Shown piece after piece: positions 32,836 through 41,117 of a DNA stretch of 45,436 nt (position 1 is the stretch's first letter; each line of letters opens with the position of its first letter). The stretch covers positions 9,101 through 54,536 of the forward strand of contig PXSA01000035.1 of assembly GCA_003023565.1 (NCBI GenBank), written 5' to 3'. This stretch comes from Halobacteriales archaeon QS_9_68_17 (GTDB lineage: Archaea; Halobacteriota; Halobacteria; Halobacteriales; Natronoarchaeaceae). The notes beneath the pieces were generated by a model. It saw only the letters and a list, made by a program, of their open reading frames with translations, searched no databases and was not told the origin of the DNA. Made by a program: the position numbers and the translations under genes.

Positions 32836-33984
32836 CTACTCGAACCCGACCGCCTCGGCGTCGGCCCGCGCTCGCGCCGCCGCCTCGTCGATGTCGAACT
32901 CGCGAACGATTTCGCCGTCGCGGACGAGCGGTTTCAGGAGTTCCTCGCCGTCTTCGGGGCCGTCGCGACTCGCGAGGCCGACGTGATGGCCGCCGTCCAG
33001 CGTTCGGTACACCGCCTTGACGCCCGATAGCTTGCCGCGCTTGGCGATGGGGTCGCCGTCGACCTCGACGATGTCGAGGCCGAAGTCGACCGGGTCGGCG
33101 TCGGTCACGTAGCTGCCGATGCCGAACCCGTCGGCCACGTCCCGGAGATGCCGGAGTTCGCCGGGCGTCAGCCCGCCGGAGAGGAAGATACCGACGTCCT
33201 CGCGGCCGCGGGCGTCGAGTTCCCAACGGACCTCGCGGACGATGTGGCGGAAGTCGCCGCGGCGCGACCCCGTGGTATCGAGGCGGACGCTGTCCAGCGC
33301 GTCGCCGAGGGTCTCCGCCGCGCGAACCGTCTCGTCTTTCTCGTCGGTGAAGGTGTCACAGAGCGCGACGCGGGGGACGTCCTCGTCGACGGCCTCGTCG
33401 AACGCCGCCCACGCCGCCTCCTGCCCGCCGCGGCCGAAGCAGATGACCAGGGCGTGGGGCATCGTGCCGCCGGCCTCCCGGCCGAGCACCTCGCCGGCAG
33501 CGACGTGCGAGAAGCCGTCGAGGCCGGCGATCAGGCCGGACCGCTCCACGACGGGGGTGATCGCGGGGTGGACGTGACGCGCGCCGAACGAGAGGACGAG
33601 CGACTCCGGCGCGGCCCTTCGGGCGCGCAGCGCGTTCGTCGTGAACGCGCTCGCCTGCGAGAGGAAGCCGAGCAGGGAGGTCTCGAAGCGCGCGAACTCC
33701 AGGTAGTCCCCCTTGATGCGGAGGACGGGGCCGCCGTCGAACAGTTGCCCTTCGGCCAGCGCGTCGGCGTCGACCGCCAGCCCCTCGAACAGGTGCGCGA
33801 CGTCCTTGACGCCGCCGAAGGCCTCGAACTCCCCGGTCGGGAACTGGTCGACCGTCACCTCGGCGACGACGTTCTGGTTCCGGTCGGCGCGGTCGAGCGT
33901 CCGCTCGGTGCGCTCGAAGTAGGCGTCCGTCGCGGTGCCATCGAGGATGGCGTCTGCCGACACCGTGTCGAACGGGTTCGTCAT
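32836..33984 (-). CDS. Nicotinate phosphoribosyltransferase
   Basis: A 382-residue protein. Key segments are MTNPFDTVSADAILDGTATDAYFERT, DGGPVLRIKGDY (active-site region), LSFGARHVHPAI and AGEVLGREAGGTMPHALVICFG, the phosphate-binding GGTMPH. Then come RLDTTGSRRGDF, SGGLTPGELRHL and GIGSYVTDADPVDFGLDIVEVDG. It makes nicotinate mononucleotide from nicotinate and PRPP in NAD salvage. The nicotinamidase that makes nicotinate is encoded about 3 kb away. The ATG at 33984 has a GCTTTTTCG box 20-28 nt upstream. It overlaps nothing but lies only 30 nt from the end of the lipoprotein gene. Confidence 0.92.
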   Translation of the reverse strand: MTNPFDTVSADAILDGTATDAYFERTERTLDRADRNQNVVAEVTVDQFPTGEFEAFGGVKDVAHLFEGLAVDADALAEGQLFDGGPVLRIKGDYLEFARFETSLLGFLSQASAFTTNALRARRAAPESLVLSFGARHVHPAITPVVERSGLIAGLDGFSHVAAGEVLGREAGGTMPHALVICFGRGGQEAAWAAFDEAVDEDVPRVALCDTFTDEKDETVRAAETLGDALDSVRLDTTGSRRGDFRHIVREVRWELDARGREDVGIFLSGGLTPGELRHLRDVADGFGIGSYVTDADPVDFGLDIVEVDGDPIAKRGKLSGVKAVYRTLDGGHHVGLASRDGPEDGEELLKPLVRDGEIVREFDIDEAAARARADAEAVGFE

Positions 33985-34014
33985 ACCGGCGATTGCCCGT
34001 CGACTTCGAAAAAG

Positions 34015-35331
34015 CTACCCGTTGCGGTCCGCGTGGACGTCGTCCAGGTCGTCGACCGTCGGCGCGTTGACCACGGTGACGGTACGCCCGTCGCGGACGA
34101 CACGGAACGCGTCGTCGAACGCGCTCTCTCCGGGGACGCGGTAGGTGTTCTCGCCGACCCCTTCCGCGGCGTGTTCGTTCAGCAAGTCGAGGTACGCGTC
34201 CCTGAACGCGCGGGCGTCGGCGGTCGTGTCCCACTCCGTCCGGAACACGTAACCCCGGTCGTCGCCGTTTCGGTAGGGAACGACCCGGTCGCCGGCCCAC
34301 CCGTCGGTGACCGGGTGGGAGTAGTTGTACCGCCGCTCGTCGGTCCGGAGGTGGTCCTCGGGGATGACCCCGTTCTCCCAGAAGGCGGCGTACAGCGCCC
34401 CCTCGCCGAGCGTCTCGCCGCCGCGGTCGAACCGCTCCCAGTCGGCGGCCGACCGGTCGGGCACCGACACGTCCGCGGGCGTCTCGTCGGGGTAGCGCTC
34501 GGGGTGGATCACCTGCTCGGTGCTTTCCGGGTAGTTCTCGTAGGCGTCGTTGACGGCCTCCCACCCGCCGCGGTCGTGCAGGTCACCGACCAGTTCGGGT
34601 CCCTCGGAGTACGGCAGGAAGGTGACGAGAAACAGACCCATGTCGTACGACCGGTCGCCCGACACGCGGGGCGTCCGCTCGATGCAGTCCCACTCGGCCT
34701 CACAGCGCTTCTGATACCGGTCCATCACGTAGTTCGCGTCCCCTTCGACGACCGAGGTGACGGCCTTGCGACCGTCGAGACTGTTCCGCGGTCCGCCGAG
34801 GTTGAGCTGTTGCGCCTGGAGCGCGTGCACGAGTTCGTGCACCAGCGTCGCCCGGTCGACCGCCACCGCGTCGGGGTCGTCGGCGACGAGGACGATCCGA
34901 CCGTCGGCGTAGTAGCCGGCGACCGACCCGCCGTACACCTCGTCAAACGCCTCGTCGACCGTCGTGTCCTCGCCGACGAGGAACGCCGCTTCCCAGACCT
35001 GGTCGTCCCACTCGCCGTAGCTCCCGCCGACGCCGCCGCCGGAGCGGAACTCCCCGCGGGAGACCACCTCGACGGACACCGAGTCCGTGAACTCCAGGCC
35101 GCGGAGGCGTTCGACCCGGGCCATGGCGCGCGAGGTGACCGCGCGGAGTTCGGACCGGTTCGCTCCGTCGCTCGTGTCGACCGCGACGCTGCTGTTGTGC
35201 CAGTAGCCGTCCTCCCAGCCGAGGGGGTCCTCGTCGTGGTCCGGCGGGGACGCCGGTCCCGTCGTGTCGGTCGGGGCGGTACAGCCGGCGACAACGAGCA
35301 AGCAGACGACGGCCAGCGCTCGAACTCGCAT
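34015..35331 (-). CDS. Hvo_1808-type surface protein with HELVH motif, lipoprotein form
   Basis: A 438-residue protein starting MRVRALAVVCLLVVAGCTAP, a lipoprotein signal peptide. The central motif VDRATLVHELVHALQAQQLNL has the HExxH zinc-peptidase pattern. Other repeated features are EDGYWHNSSVAVDTSDG near the N-terminus and TEQVIHPERYPDE later, both also present in the neighbouring 35370-37070 gene, so the two are paralogues from a tandem duplication. I recall these as the Hvo_1808 family of surface proteins. A peptidase activity is an inference from HExxH. A CCTTTATTTCC box (35357-35367) is the likely promoter. Confidence 0.82.
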   Translation of the reverse strand: MRVRALAVVCLLVVAGCTAPTDTTGPASPPDHDEDPLGWEDGYWHNSSVAVDTSDGANRSELRAVTSRAMARVERLRGLEFTDSVSVEVVSRGEFRSGGGVGGSYGEWDDQVWEAAFLVGEDTTVDEAFDEVYGGSVAGYYADGRIVLVADDPDAVAVDRATLVHELVHALQAQQLNLGGPRNSLDGRKAVTSVVEGDANYVMDRYQKRCEAEWDCIERTPRVSGDRSYDMGLFLVTFLPYSEGPELVGDLHDRGGWEAVNDAYENYPESTEQVIHPERYPDETPADVSVPDRSAADWERFDRGGETLGEGALYAAFWENGVIPEDHLRTDERRYNYSHPVTDGWAGDRVVPYRNGDDRGYVFRTEWDTTADARAFRDAYLDLLNEHAAEGVGENTYRVPGESAFDDAFRVVRDGRTVTVVNAPTVDDLDDVHADRNG

Positions 35332-35369
35332 CGTGTCAACGGGAGGTCCCCGAGGAAATAAAGGTGGGT

Positions 35370-37070
35370 TTACGTCCGGCGGGCGAGCAGCGCGGTGGCG
35401 GCGAGCGCGACCAGCGCCGCGCCGATGCCGAAGCCGGGCATGTCTTCGGTGCCGGACCCGTCGTCGTCGGTCGTCTCGTTCCCGCTACCGCCGTCGTCAG
35501 CGGTCGTCTCCCCGTCGTCGGACGACTCCTCGCCGTCCGGGGTCCAGTCGGACTCGCTCACGTCGGGCGCGTCGTCGTCGACGGCGCTCAGGTCGTTGAG
35601 CGTCGGCGCGTTGACGACGACGACGCGGTCGCCGCGCCGGTCGACGTAGAACGCGTCGCCGAACTCCCCGGAGTCCGGGATGCGGTAGACGCCGTCGTAC
35701 CCGTCGACGGACTCCGCGCCGCGGTACTCCAGTAGCTCCCGATAGCCGGTGACGAACTGCTCGGCGTCGGCGTCGGAGTCCCACGCGGACGCCCAGACGT
35801 AGCCGGTCTCGTTCGTCTCGGCGGAGTCGTCGGTGACGTACGGCACGAGGCGGTCACCGTCCCAGCCCTCGGTGTAGCGGTGGGTGAAGTTCAGCGGGTC
35901 GATCGGGTCTAGCTCCTGGCTCCCGTCCTGATAGTTGAAGAAGCTCCGCGCGTCGATGAGCTGGTCCTGCTGGTTCGACTCGTAGAACGGGTACATGAAC
36001 ATCGTGAACACGCCCGCCTCGCCGAGCGACGCGTGGTCGATGCTCCCGTTCAGTTCGAGGACGCTCCACTCGTCGTCGCTGCGGTCCTCGACGGTGACGT
36101 TCGTCGGCGAGTCGCTCAGGTAGCGGTCGGGGTAGATCACCTGCTCGGTGCTCTCCGGGGTCGCGTCGTACACCTCGTTCACGGCCTCCCAGCCGCCCTG
36201 GTCGTACCGGTGCTCGACGAACGCCGCGCCGTCGCTGTAGGGCTGGAAGGAGACGAGATAGAGGCCGAAGTTCGCGAGTTCGCCGCCCTGCTGACTGCCG
36301 CGGGGGTCGAGACAGTCCCACGCCTCGCCGCAGCGCTGTTCGTAGCGGTACTCGACGTAGCTCGCGTCGCCCTCGATGAGCCCGCTGTTGGCGTTGCTCC
36401 CGTCCGTCGTGTTCGCCCGAATGGACGAGAGGTTGTAGTGCTGGTCCTGGAGCGCGTGGTGGAACTCGTGGCCCAGCGTCAACTCGCCCTCCAGTCGCGG
36501 CGAGGTCTGGTTCTCGGAGACGATGACGAGGCGGTCCTCCTCCGGACTGTAGAAGCCGAGGACGCTCGACCCGAGGTTCGACGCCTGCGCGCTCACGGCG
36601 TCGGTGGTCTCGTTGACGAAGAACGTCGCCTCCCACTTGACGTTCTGGTGGAGGCGTTCCTCCCCGCTCGTGTTCCGGAACCGTTCCATGGAGATGTTCC
36701 GGTACTCGTCGCGAGAGATGACTTCGACCGGGACCGTCTCCTCGAACTCGAGGCCGCGGACCTCCTCGACGCGGGCCATCGAGCGGGCGGCGACCCGCTC
36801 GCGCTCGCTGCCGTTCAGCCCGTCGCTCCGGTCGACGTCGAGGCTCTCGTTGTGCCAGTAGCCGCCCTCCCAGCCGATGACGTCGTCGTCCGGGTCGGCG
36901 GGGGCGGTGTCGTCGTCCTCCTCCTGGTCGAGCGCCGGCGACGCGTCAGCCGGCACCGCCGTCGCCTCGGCGGCGTCCGTCGTCGCTGCGGGCGACGCGG
37001 CGGCCACAGCGGGCGTCGCGGCGGTCGCGACCAGCAGGGTCGCGATCAAGAGTGTGATGGTGGTTCGCAT
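35370..37070 (-). CDS. Hvo_1808-type surface protein with HEFHH motif and PGF-CTERM anchor
   Basis: A 566-residue protein from the ATG at 37070. The signal peptide is MRTTITLLIATLLVATAATPAVA. Domain motifs are EGGYWHNESLDVDRSDG, ELTLGHEFHHALQDQHYNL (HExxH), RCGEAWDCLDP and TEQVIYPDRYLSD. The C-terminus is a Thr/Glu/Asp/Ser linker followed by MPGFGIGAALVALAATALLARRT, a PGF-CTERM tripartite signal processed by an archaeosortase for lipid anchoring at the S-layer. It is the longer paralogue of the adjacent lipoprotein: the same ectodomain with two different anchoring modes. TTTTTTACATATCC (37094-37107, minus strand) is a strong TATA box. Confidence 0.85.
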   Translation of the reverse strand: MRTTITLLIATLLVATAATPAVAAASPAATTDAAEATAVPADASPALDQEEDDDTAPADPDDDVIGWEGGYWHNESLDVDRSDGLNGSERERVAARSMARVEEVRGLEFEETVPVEVISRDEYRNISMERFRNTSGEERLHQNVKWEATFFVNETTDAVSAQASNLGSSVLGFYSPEEDRLVIVSENQTSPRLEGELTLGHEFHHALQDQHYNLSSIRANTTDGSNANSGLIEGDASYVEYRYEQRCGEAWDCLDPRGSQQGGELANFGLYLVSFQPYSDGAAFVEHRYDQGGWEAVNEVYDATPESTEQVIYPDRYLSDSPTNVTVEDRSDDEWSVLELNGSIDHASLGEAGVFTMFMYPFYESNQQDQLIDARSFFNYQDGSQELDPIDPLNFTHRYTEGWDGDRLVPYVTDDSAETNETGYVWASAWDSDADAEQFVTGYRELLEYRGAESVDGYDGVYRIPDSGEFGDAFYVDRRGDRVVVVNAPTLNDLSAVDDDAPDVSESDWTPDGEESSDDGETTADDGGSGNETTDDDGSGTEDMPGFGIGAALVALAATALLARRT

Positions 37071-37091
37071 GCGGTAGTTAGGGATCCGCAC

Positions 37092-37108
37092 GGATATGTA
37101 AAAAAGGT
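37092..37108 (-). promoter_or_regulatory. TATA box for the PGF-CTERM surface protein
   Basis: On the minus strand the AT-rich CTTTTTTACATATCC lies 25-38 nt upstream of the ATG at 37070, in the short divergent gap shared with the nicotinamidase promoter (CCGTTTTTGAGC, 37146-37157, plus strand). Confidence 0.55.
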
Positions 37109-37177
37109 TGGAAACGCGATCGCCGGAGACAGGTCGGCGACGTAACCGTTTTTGAGCGCCCGCGAGTAGCGACGGGT

Positions 37178-37750
37178 ATGGAACTCGAGCCGGAATCCAC
37201 CGCGATAGTCGTGGTAGACATGCAGAACGGCTTCGCGCACCCGGACGGGAGCCTCTACGCCCCCGCGAGCGAGGACGTGGTCGAACCCATCGGCGAACTG
37301 GTCCGGCGGGGCAGCGAGGCCGGCGTGACGGCCGTGTTCACCCGCGACGTCCACCCGCCCGAGCAGTTCGAGGACGCCCACTACTACGACGAGTTCGACC
37401 GCTGGGGCGAACACGTCGTCGAGGGGTCATGGGAGGCCGAGATCGTCGACGGTCTCCCCGTCGGGGCGGCCGACCACGTCGTCGAGAAACACACCTACGA
37501 CGCCTTCTACGGGACGGAACTCGACGGGTGGCTGTCGGCCCGCGGGATCGACGACCTCGTGGTCTGCGGGACGCTGGCGAACGTCTGCGTCCTCCACACC
37601 GCCGGCAGCGCCGGCCTGCGGGACTACCGGCCGGTCCTCGCGGCGGACGCCGTCGGGTTCATCGAGGAGGACCACCGGGCGTACGCGCTCGACCACGCGG
37701 AGTGGCTGTTCGGCGAGGTCCGCGAGCGCGAGGCGATCGAGTTCGCCTGA
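37178..37750 (+). CDS. pncA: Nicotinamidase / isochorismatase-family amidase
   Basis: A 190-residue protein with the nicotinamidase triad: Asp14 in IVVVDMQNGFAHPDGSL, Lys104 in VVEKHTYDAFYGTEL, and Cys137 in VCGTLANVCVLHTA. The metal-binding pattern TRDVHPPEQFED is also present. It would hydrolyse nicotinamide to nicotinate and ammonia, upstream of the nicotinate phosphoribosyltransferase encoded at 32836-33984. Other isochorismatase-fold hydrolases remain possible, but the genomic partner supports NAD salvage. Its stop directly abuts the stop of the convergent histidine kinase gene. Confidence 0.87.
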   Translation: MELEPESTAIVVVDMQNGFAHPDGSLYAPASEDVVEPIGELVRRGSEAGVTAVFTRDVHPPEQFEDAHYYDEFDRWGEHVVEGSWEAEIVDGLPVGAADHVVEKHTYDAFYGTELDGWLSARGIDDLVVCGTLANVCVLHTAGSAGLRDYRPVLAADAVGFIEEDHRAYALDHAEWLFGEVREREAIEFA

Positions 37751-40138
37751 TCACTCGACGGCGACGCCGGTGACCTCGAAGCGAGCGCCGCCGGCGTCGC
37801 TCTCCGTCGCGGACACCGACCAGCCGTGAGCCTCCGCGACCTCGCGGACGATCGCGAGGCCGAAGCCCGTCCCCTTGAGCGTCGAGGAGTACCCCCATTC
37901 GAAGACCGTGTCCCGGTCCCCCGGCGGGATCCCCGGCCCGTCGTCCTCGACGTAGAACCCGACGGGGCCGCGGGACTCCCCCGCCGCCTCCGAGTCGTCG
38001 GTACGCGCATCCGCCGACAGACTGCCGACGGAGACCGAAAGCACCGCGTCGCCGGGAGCGCCGCCGGCCTCGGCCGCGCCCTCCTGTGGCAGGCGGTCCG
38101 CGGCGGCTCCTGACCCGACATCGTCCGCGGAGGGAGCGTCGAGCACGTCGTCGCGAGGGGGTGCAGTTGACCCGGCGGACGCGTCGTGTTCGACCGCGTC
38201 GTCGGCCGCCGACCGACTGCTCGCGGAACCGCGTTCCACGGCGTCCCGACGAGCATGAGCGTCGGGACTGGTCGAACCGTGTTCGACCGCGTTGCGAAAG
38301 AGGTTCTCGAACAGTTGCAGGAGGCGGCGGCGGTCGGCCCCTACCGCGGCGTCGGTCCGAACGTCGAGTCGCGCGCCGCGGGTGTCGACGTTCCCCCACG
38401 CTTCCGCGGCCGCCTCCGACAGCGAGACCGGCGACGGGTCGGTGACGTCGCGCCCCGAGCGGGCGAGTTCGAGGAGGTCGTCCGTCATGCGCTCCATCCG
38501 GTCGATCGCGTCTGCCACCTTGTCCAGGGCGTCGACGTCGCCCTCCTCGCGGGCCAGTTCCAGATAGCCGTCGGCGACGGAGATCGGGTTGCGGAGGTCG
38601 TGACTGACGACGCTCGCGAACTCGTCGAGTTGCTCGTTCTGGCGCGCCAGCGTCCGCTCGCGCTCCCGGAGCTCCGCCTCGCGTTCCGCCCGTGTCATCG
38701 CGGCCGCGGCGTTCGCGGCGAGCACCGACGCGAGCCGAACCTGTGCGTGGTCGGGGTCGAACGCGTCGGTCGTCGCCGCGCCCAGCGTGCCGCGGTCGCC
38801 GAGCGGAAACACGGCGACGCCGCTGAGCGGCGTCTCCTCGTCCCGCAGGGCGTCGACCTCGCTGACGTCGTGGTACACGATCGGGTCCCCCGTCTCCAGC
38901 ACCGTCCCCTGTACCCCCTCCCCGACCTCGAACGAGGGGACCGGGTCGTACAGGTCGAGCACCGTGTCGGTGTACGCGACGGGGCGCAACTCGCCCTGCT
39001 CGGCCAGATGGACCGACGCGTATTCGAGGCCGAAGATCTCCTGGACGGCGTCGACGGTGCGCTCGGCGACGGCCTCGGGGGTCTCGGCGCGCATCAGGTC
39101 GCGGCTGGCCGCCTGAATCGCTTCGAGCGACCGCTCCCGCGACCGCCGTCGCGTCACGTCCCGGAGGACGATGACGGCCCCCTGCCGGTCGCCAAGCGGG
39201 GTCAGTCTGGGTTCGAAGTACCGGGCGTCCGCGCCGGCGTCGAACGCGACCTCGTCGGTTATCGCGTCCGCGTCGAGGTCGACGGCGGCGGCCACTTCGG
39301 GGAACGCCCCGGGGAACTGCTGGCCGAGCGGGTCGGCCACGGCGGACAGGTCGAGCGCTGCCGGGTTGACGTCGACGACGTGCCCGCTCCCGTCGATTGC
39401 CACCATCGGGTCGTCCATCCGGTCGACGACCGCCGAGCGGGCGACCGGCGAGATGTCGAACAGCCGGTAGTCGTACAGCGCCCAGAACACGACGACGCCG
39501 TTGACGACGAAACCGAACGGCGTCAGGTCGAGGTACGGGACCGGCGAGACGCGGGTTTGGTACGCCACGTTGGCGAGCGTGGGCGCGACCGACGCGCCGA
39601 GAACGAGCAGCGACTGCCGCCGGTAGAGACCCGTCGATTGGACAGCGATGCTCGCGATGAGGACCATGCCCGCCGTCACGAGGAGGTAGCTGACGGCGAC
39701 GCTCGCCCACCAGCCGATGGCGTACTCGACGACGAGGAGCCGGTACGGCCCCTCCGTCACCAGAGCGGGGTCGGACCAGAACAGGCCGTGGACCGGGTTC
39801 GTGAACGAGAGCGCCGCCGTGACCACCGCCGGAGCGACGACGGCGACCACGACACTGGGGGTCATCCGGTCCCCGTAGTCCGCGTAGTCGAGCGTGAACA
39901 GCGTCCACAGCGCCGGGACGAACGCGATGACGGCCGAACGCAACTGGAACAGCGAGAGCGCCGTCGACACGTCCGTCGCGGTGAGTTCGACCGCGAACCC
40001 GAGGAGCCACAGCGCGTTCGCCGCCATCATCGCGGCGAAGTACCGCCCGCCCGGCCGCTCGCGGCGCTGCCAGGTGAACGCCGCGAGACCCCCGGCCAGG
40101 AGCGTCGCGGCGACCGTCCCCGCCAGCAGAGCAGTCAT
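37751..40138 (-). CDS. Membrane sensor histidine kinase (7TM N-terminus, PAS, GAF, HisKA, HATPase)
   Basis: A 795-residue protein from ATG 40138. The N-terminal seven-helix sensor (about 1-225; the HisKA-7TM pattern with RSAVIAFVPALWTLFTLDYADY and NPVHGLFW) is followed by a PAS domain (about 235-340, MDDPMVAIDGSGHVVDVNPAAL) and a GAF domain (about 355-500). HisKA has the phospho-His in EFASVVSHDLRNPISVADGYLE, and HATPase has the N-box NLFRNAVEHGSTS, G1 VEDDGPGIPPGD and G2 TGFGLAIVREVAEAHGW. Between N-box and G1 is an unusual low-complexity stretch of about 110 residues with degenerate N-box copies (DAVERGSAS, DAVEHDASA). No response regulator is adjacent. It would sense a membrane or redox signal, ligand unknown. 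Confidence 0.9.
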   Translation of the reverse strand: MTALLAGTVAATLLAGGLAAFTWQRRERPGGRYFAAMMAANALWLLGFAVELTATDVSTALSLFQLRSAVIAFVPALWTLFTLDYADYGDRMTPSVVVAVVAPAVVTAALSFTNPVHGLFWSDPALVTEGPYRLLVVEYAIGWWASVAVSYLLVTAGMVLIASIAVQSTGLYRRQSLLVLGASVAPTLANVAYQTRVSPVPYLDLTPFGFVVNGVVVFWALYDYRLFDISPVARSAVVDRMDDPMVAIDGSGHVVDVNPAALDLSAVADPLGQQFPGAFPEVAAAVDLDADAITDEVAFDAGADARYFEPRLTPLGDRQGAVIVLRDVTRRRSRERSLEAIQAASRDLMRAETPEAVAERTVDAVQEIFGLEYASVHLAEQGELRPVAYTDTVLDLYDPVPSFEVGEGVQGTVLETGDPIVYHDVSEVDALRDEETPLSGVAVFPLGDRGTLGAATTDAFDPDHAQVRLASVLAANAAAAMTRAEREAELRERERTLARQNEQLDEFASVVSHDLRNPISVADGYLELAREEGDVDALDKVADAIDRMERMTDDLLELARSGRDVTDPSPVSLSEAAAEAWGNVDTRGARLDVRTDAAVGADRRRLLQLFENLFRNAVEHGSTSPDAHARRDAVERGSASSRSAADDAVEHDASAGSTAPPRDDVLDAPSADDVGSGAAADRLPQEGAAEAGGAPGDAVLSVSVGSLSADARTDDSEAAGESRGPVGFYVEDDGPGIPPGDRDTVFEWGYSSTLKGTGFGLAIVREVAEAHGWSVSATESDAGGARFEVTGVAVE
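38183..38293 (-). repeat. N-box-derived repeats with a long palindrome inside the histidine kinase gene
   Basis: Three related copies of the N-box coding sequence are at about 38270-38293, 38222-38246 and 38184-38203. GTGTTCGACCGCGT is exactly repeated at 38186-38199 and 38279-38292. Between the first two lies a perfect 9-bp stem, GTCCCGACG with CGTCGGGAC (38243-38268, 8-nt loop). The frame is preserved throughout. Confidence 0.75.
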
Positions 40139-40163
40139 CTCCACGGAGTAAACCACTAGCAAC

Positions 40164-40177
40164 TGAGATGTATCTCA
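40164..40177. promoter_or_regulatory. Candidate operator (perfect inverted repeat) at the histidine kinase promoter
   Basis: TGAGAT-GT-ATCTCA is a perfect 6-2-6 inverted repeat. It lies just downstream of the AT-rich CTATATAGAT (40188-40197) and upstream of the kinase ATG at 40138 (minus strand), roughly where transcription should begin. A dimeric repressor bound here would block initiation. The region is otherwise unusually AT-rich for the genome. Confidence 0.5.
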
Positions 40178-40185
40178 CAGCGTCA

Positions 40186-40200
40186 CCCTATATAGATAAC
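40186..40200 (-). promoter_or_regulatory. TATA box for the histidine kinase gene
   Basis: On the minus strand ATCTATATAGGG is a strong TATA-like element about 50-60 nt upstream of the ATG at 40138. A second, weaker box, GGTTTACTCC (40148-40157), is closer to the start. The first implies a short leader containing the inverted repeat at 40164-40177. Confidence 0.5.
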
Positions 40201-40206
40201 GGCCGG

Positions 40207-41064
40207 TCAGCCTGCTATCTCGACGGTCACGCGTTCGCCCTCGCGGAACTCGGCGTCCGGACAGATCAGTTTCGCGCCGAACCCCGCGTCCCGAGCGAGA
40301 AACAGCGAGAGGCCGGTGATCGGTTCGCCGTTCGCCACCACGGCGAGCCCGCCCCACGCGACGGTCCGACCGACGGCGACACCCAGGCGCGACCCGAGCA
40401 GCGAGACCGGGCGGTCGCCGTCGGGCGGGGCGGCACCGCCGGCGGCCAGCGCTCCCCCGCCAGCGTAGTGCGGGAGGCCGCCGTCGAGGACCGCGGGATC
40501 CCCACCGTTCGGCGACGGGTCTGCCGCGATGCCCGCGAAGCACTCGCCCGGGGCCGGGTGCGCGGGAGCGTCGAGCGCCGCGTACGTCTCCCCCGTCTCG
40601 GCGACGGTGCCGGTCCCGTCCCAGGGGAGCGCCCGGAGGTCGGCGTCGACCTCGATCGGGAGCGACCCCGACGCGCGGTACGGGTTCGCGTCCGGGTCGC
40701 GGAAGCCGAGGTGGACGTGGTTGTCGACCCAGGGCGCGAAAAAACCCGAGCGCACCATCTCGCCGAGCGAGTCGCCGACCGCCACCTCGTCGCCCGCCGA
40801 GACGGCGGGGTCGACGTGGAGGACGCGAGCGATCCGGTCGCCCCGATCGATCAGGATCAGGTGGTCGTGCTCGACGGCGTACGGTTTCTCGGGCGCGGTC
40901 ACGGTCCGCGTGTCGACCACCTCGCCTGCGACGGGGCTGGGCGCGTCGTTCGTCTCGGGGTAGAGGTCGATCGCGCACCCCTCGTCGTGGGCGTCGTACG
41001 GCGAGTTGTACAGCGAGAACCGCGGATACCGTTCGACGACGGTCTCCGGCAGCGTGACGGCCAT
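40207..41064 (-). CDS. M23-peptidase-fold-like cytoplasmic protein, unknown
   Basis: A 285-residue protein from the ATG at 41064 (MAVTLPETVVERYPRFSLYN). It has HDEGCAIDLYP, PVAGEVVDTRTV, HLILIDRGDRIARVLHVDPAVSAGDEVAVGDSLGEMVRSGFF and WVDNHVHLGFRDP. The HxxxxxxxD and HxH pattern plus the biotinyl-lipoyl-like strand order resemble M23 metallopeptidases, but there is no signal peptide, so a cell-wall role is unlikely. The second half (about 150-285) is unfamiliar, ending in a beta-rich domain LICPDAEFREGERVTVEIAG. It is divergent from the lipoate-ligase-like gene with a 53-bp gap. Confidence 0.6.
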   Translation of the reverse strand: MAVTLPETVVERYPRFSLYNSPYDAHDEGCAIDLYPETNDAPSPVAGEVVDTRTVTAPEKPYAVEHDHLILIDRGDRIARVLHVDPAVSAGDEVAVGDSLGEMVRSGFFAPWVDNHVHLGFRDPDANPYRASGSLPIEVDADLRALPWDGTGTVAETGETYAALDAPAHPAPGECFAGIAADPSPNGGDPAVLDGGLPHYAGGGALAAGGAAPPDGDRPVSLLGSRLGVAVGRTVAWGGLAVVANGEPITGLSLFLARDAGFGAKLICPDAEFREGERVTVEIAG

Positions 41065-41117
41065 CGCTTTCGCCTTCGGTCCGAGGCGTTTAGTCGTCTC
41101 GGATCCACGCCCGAGGT

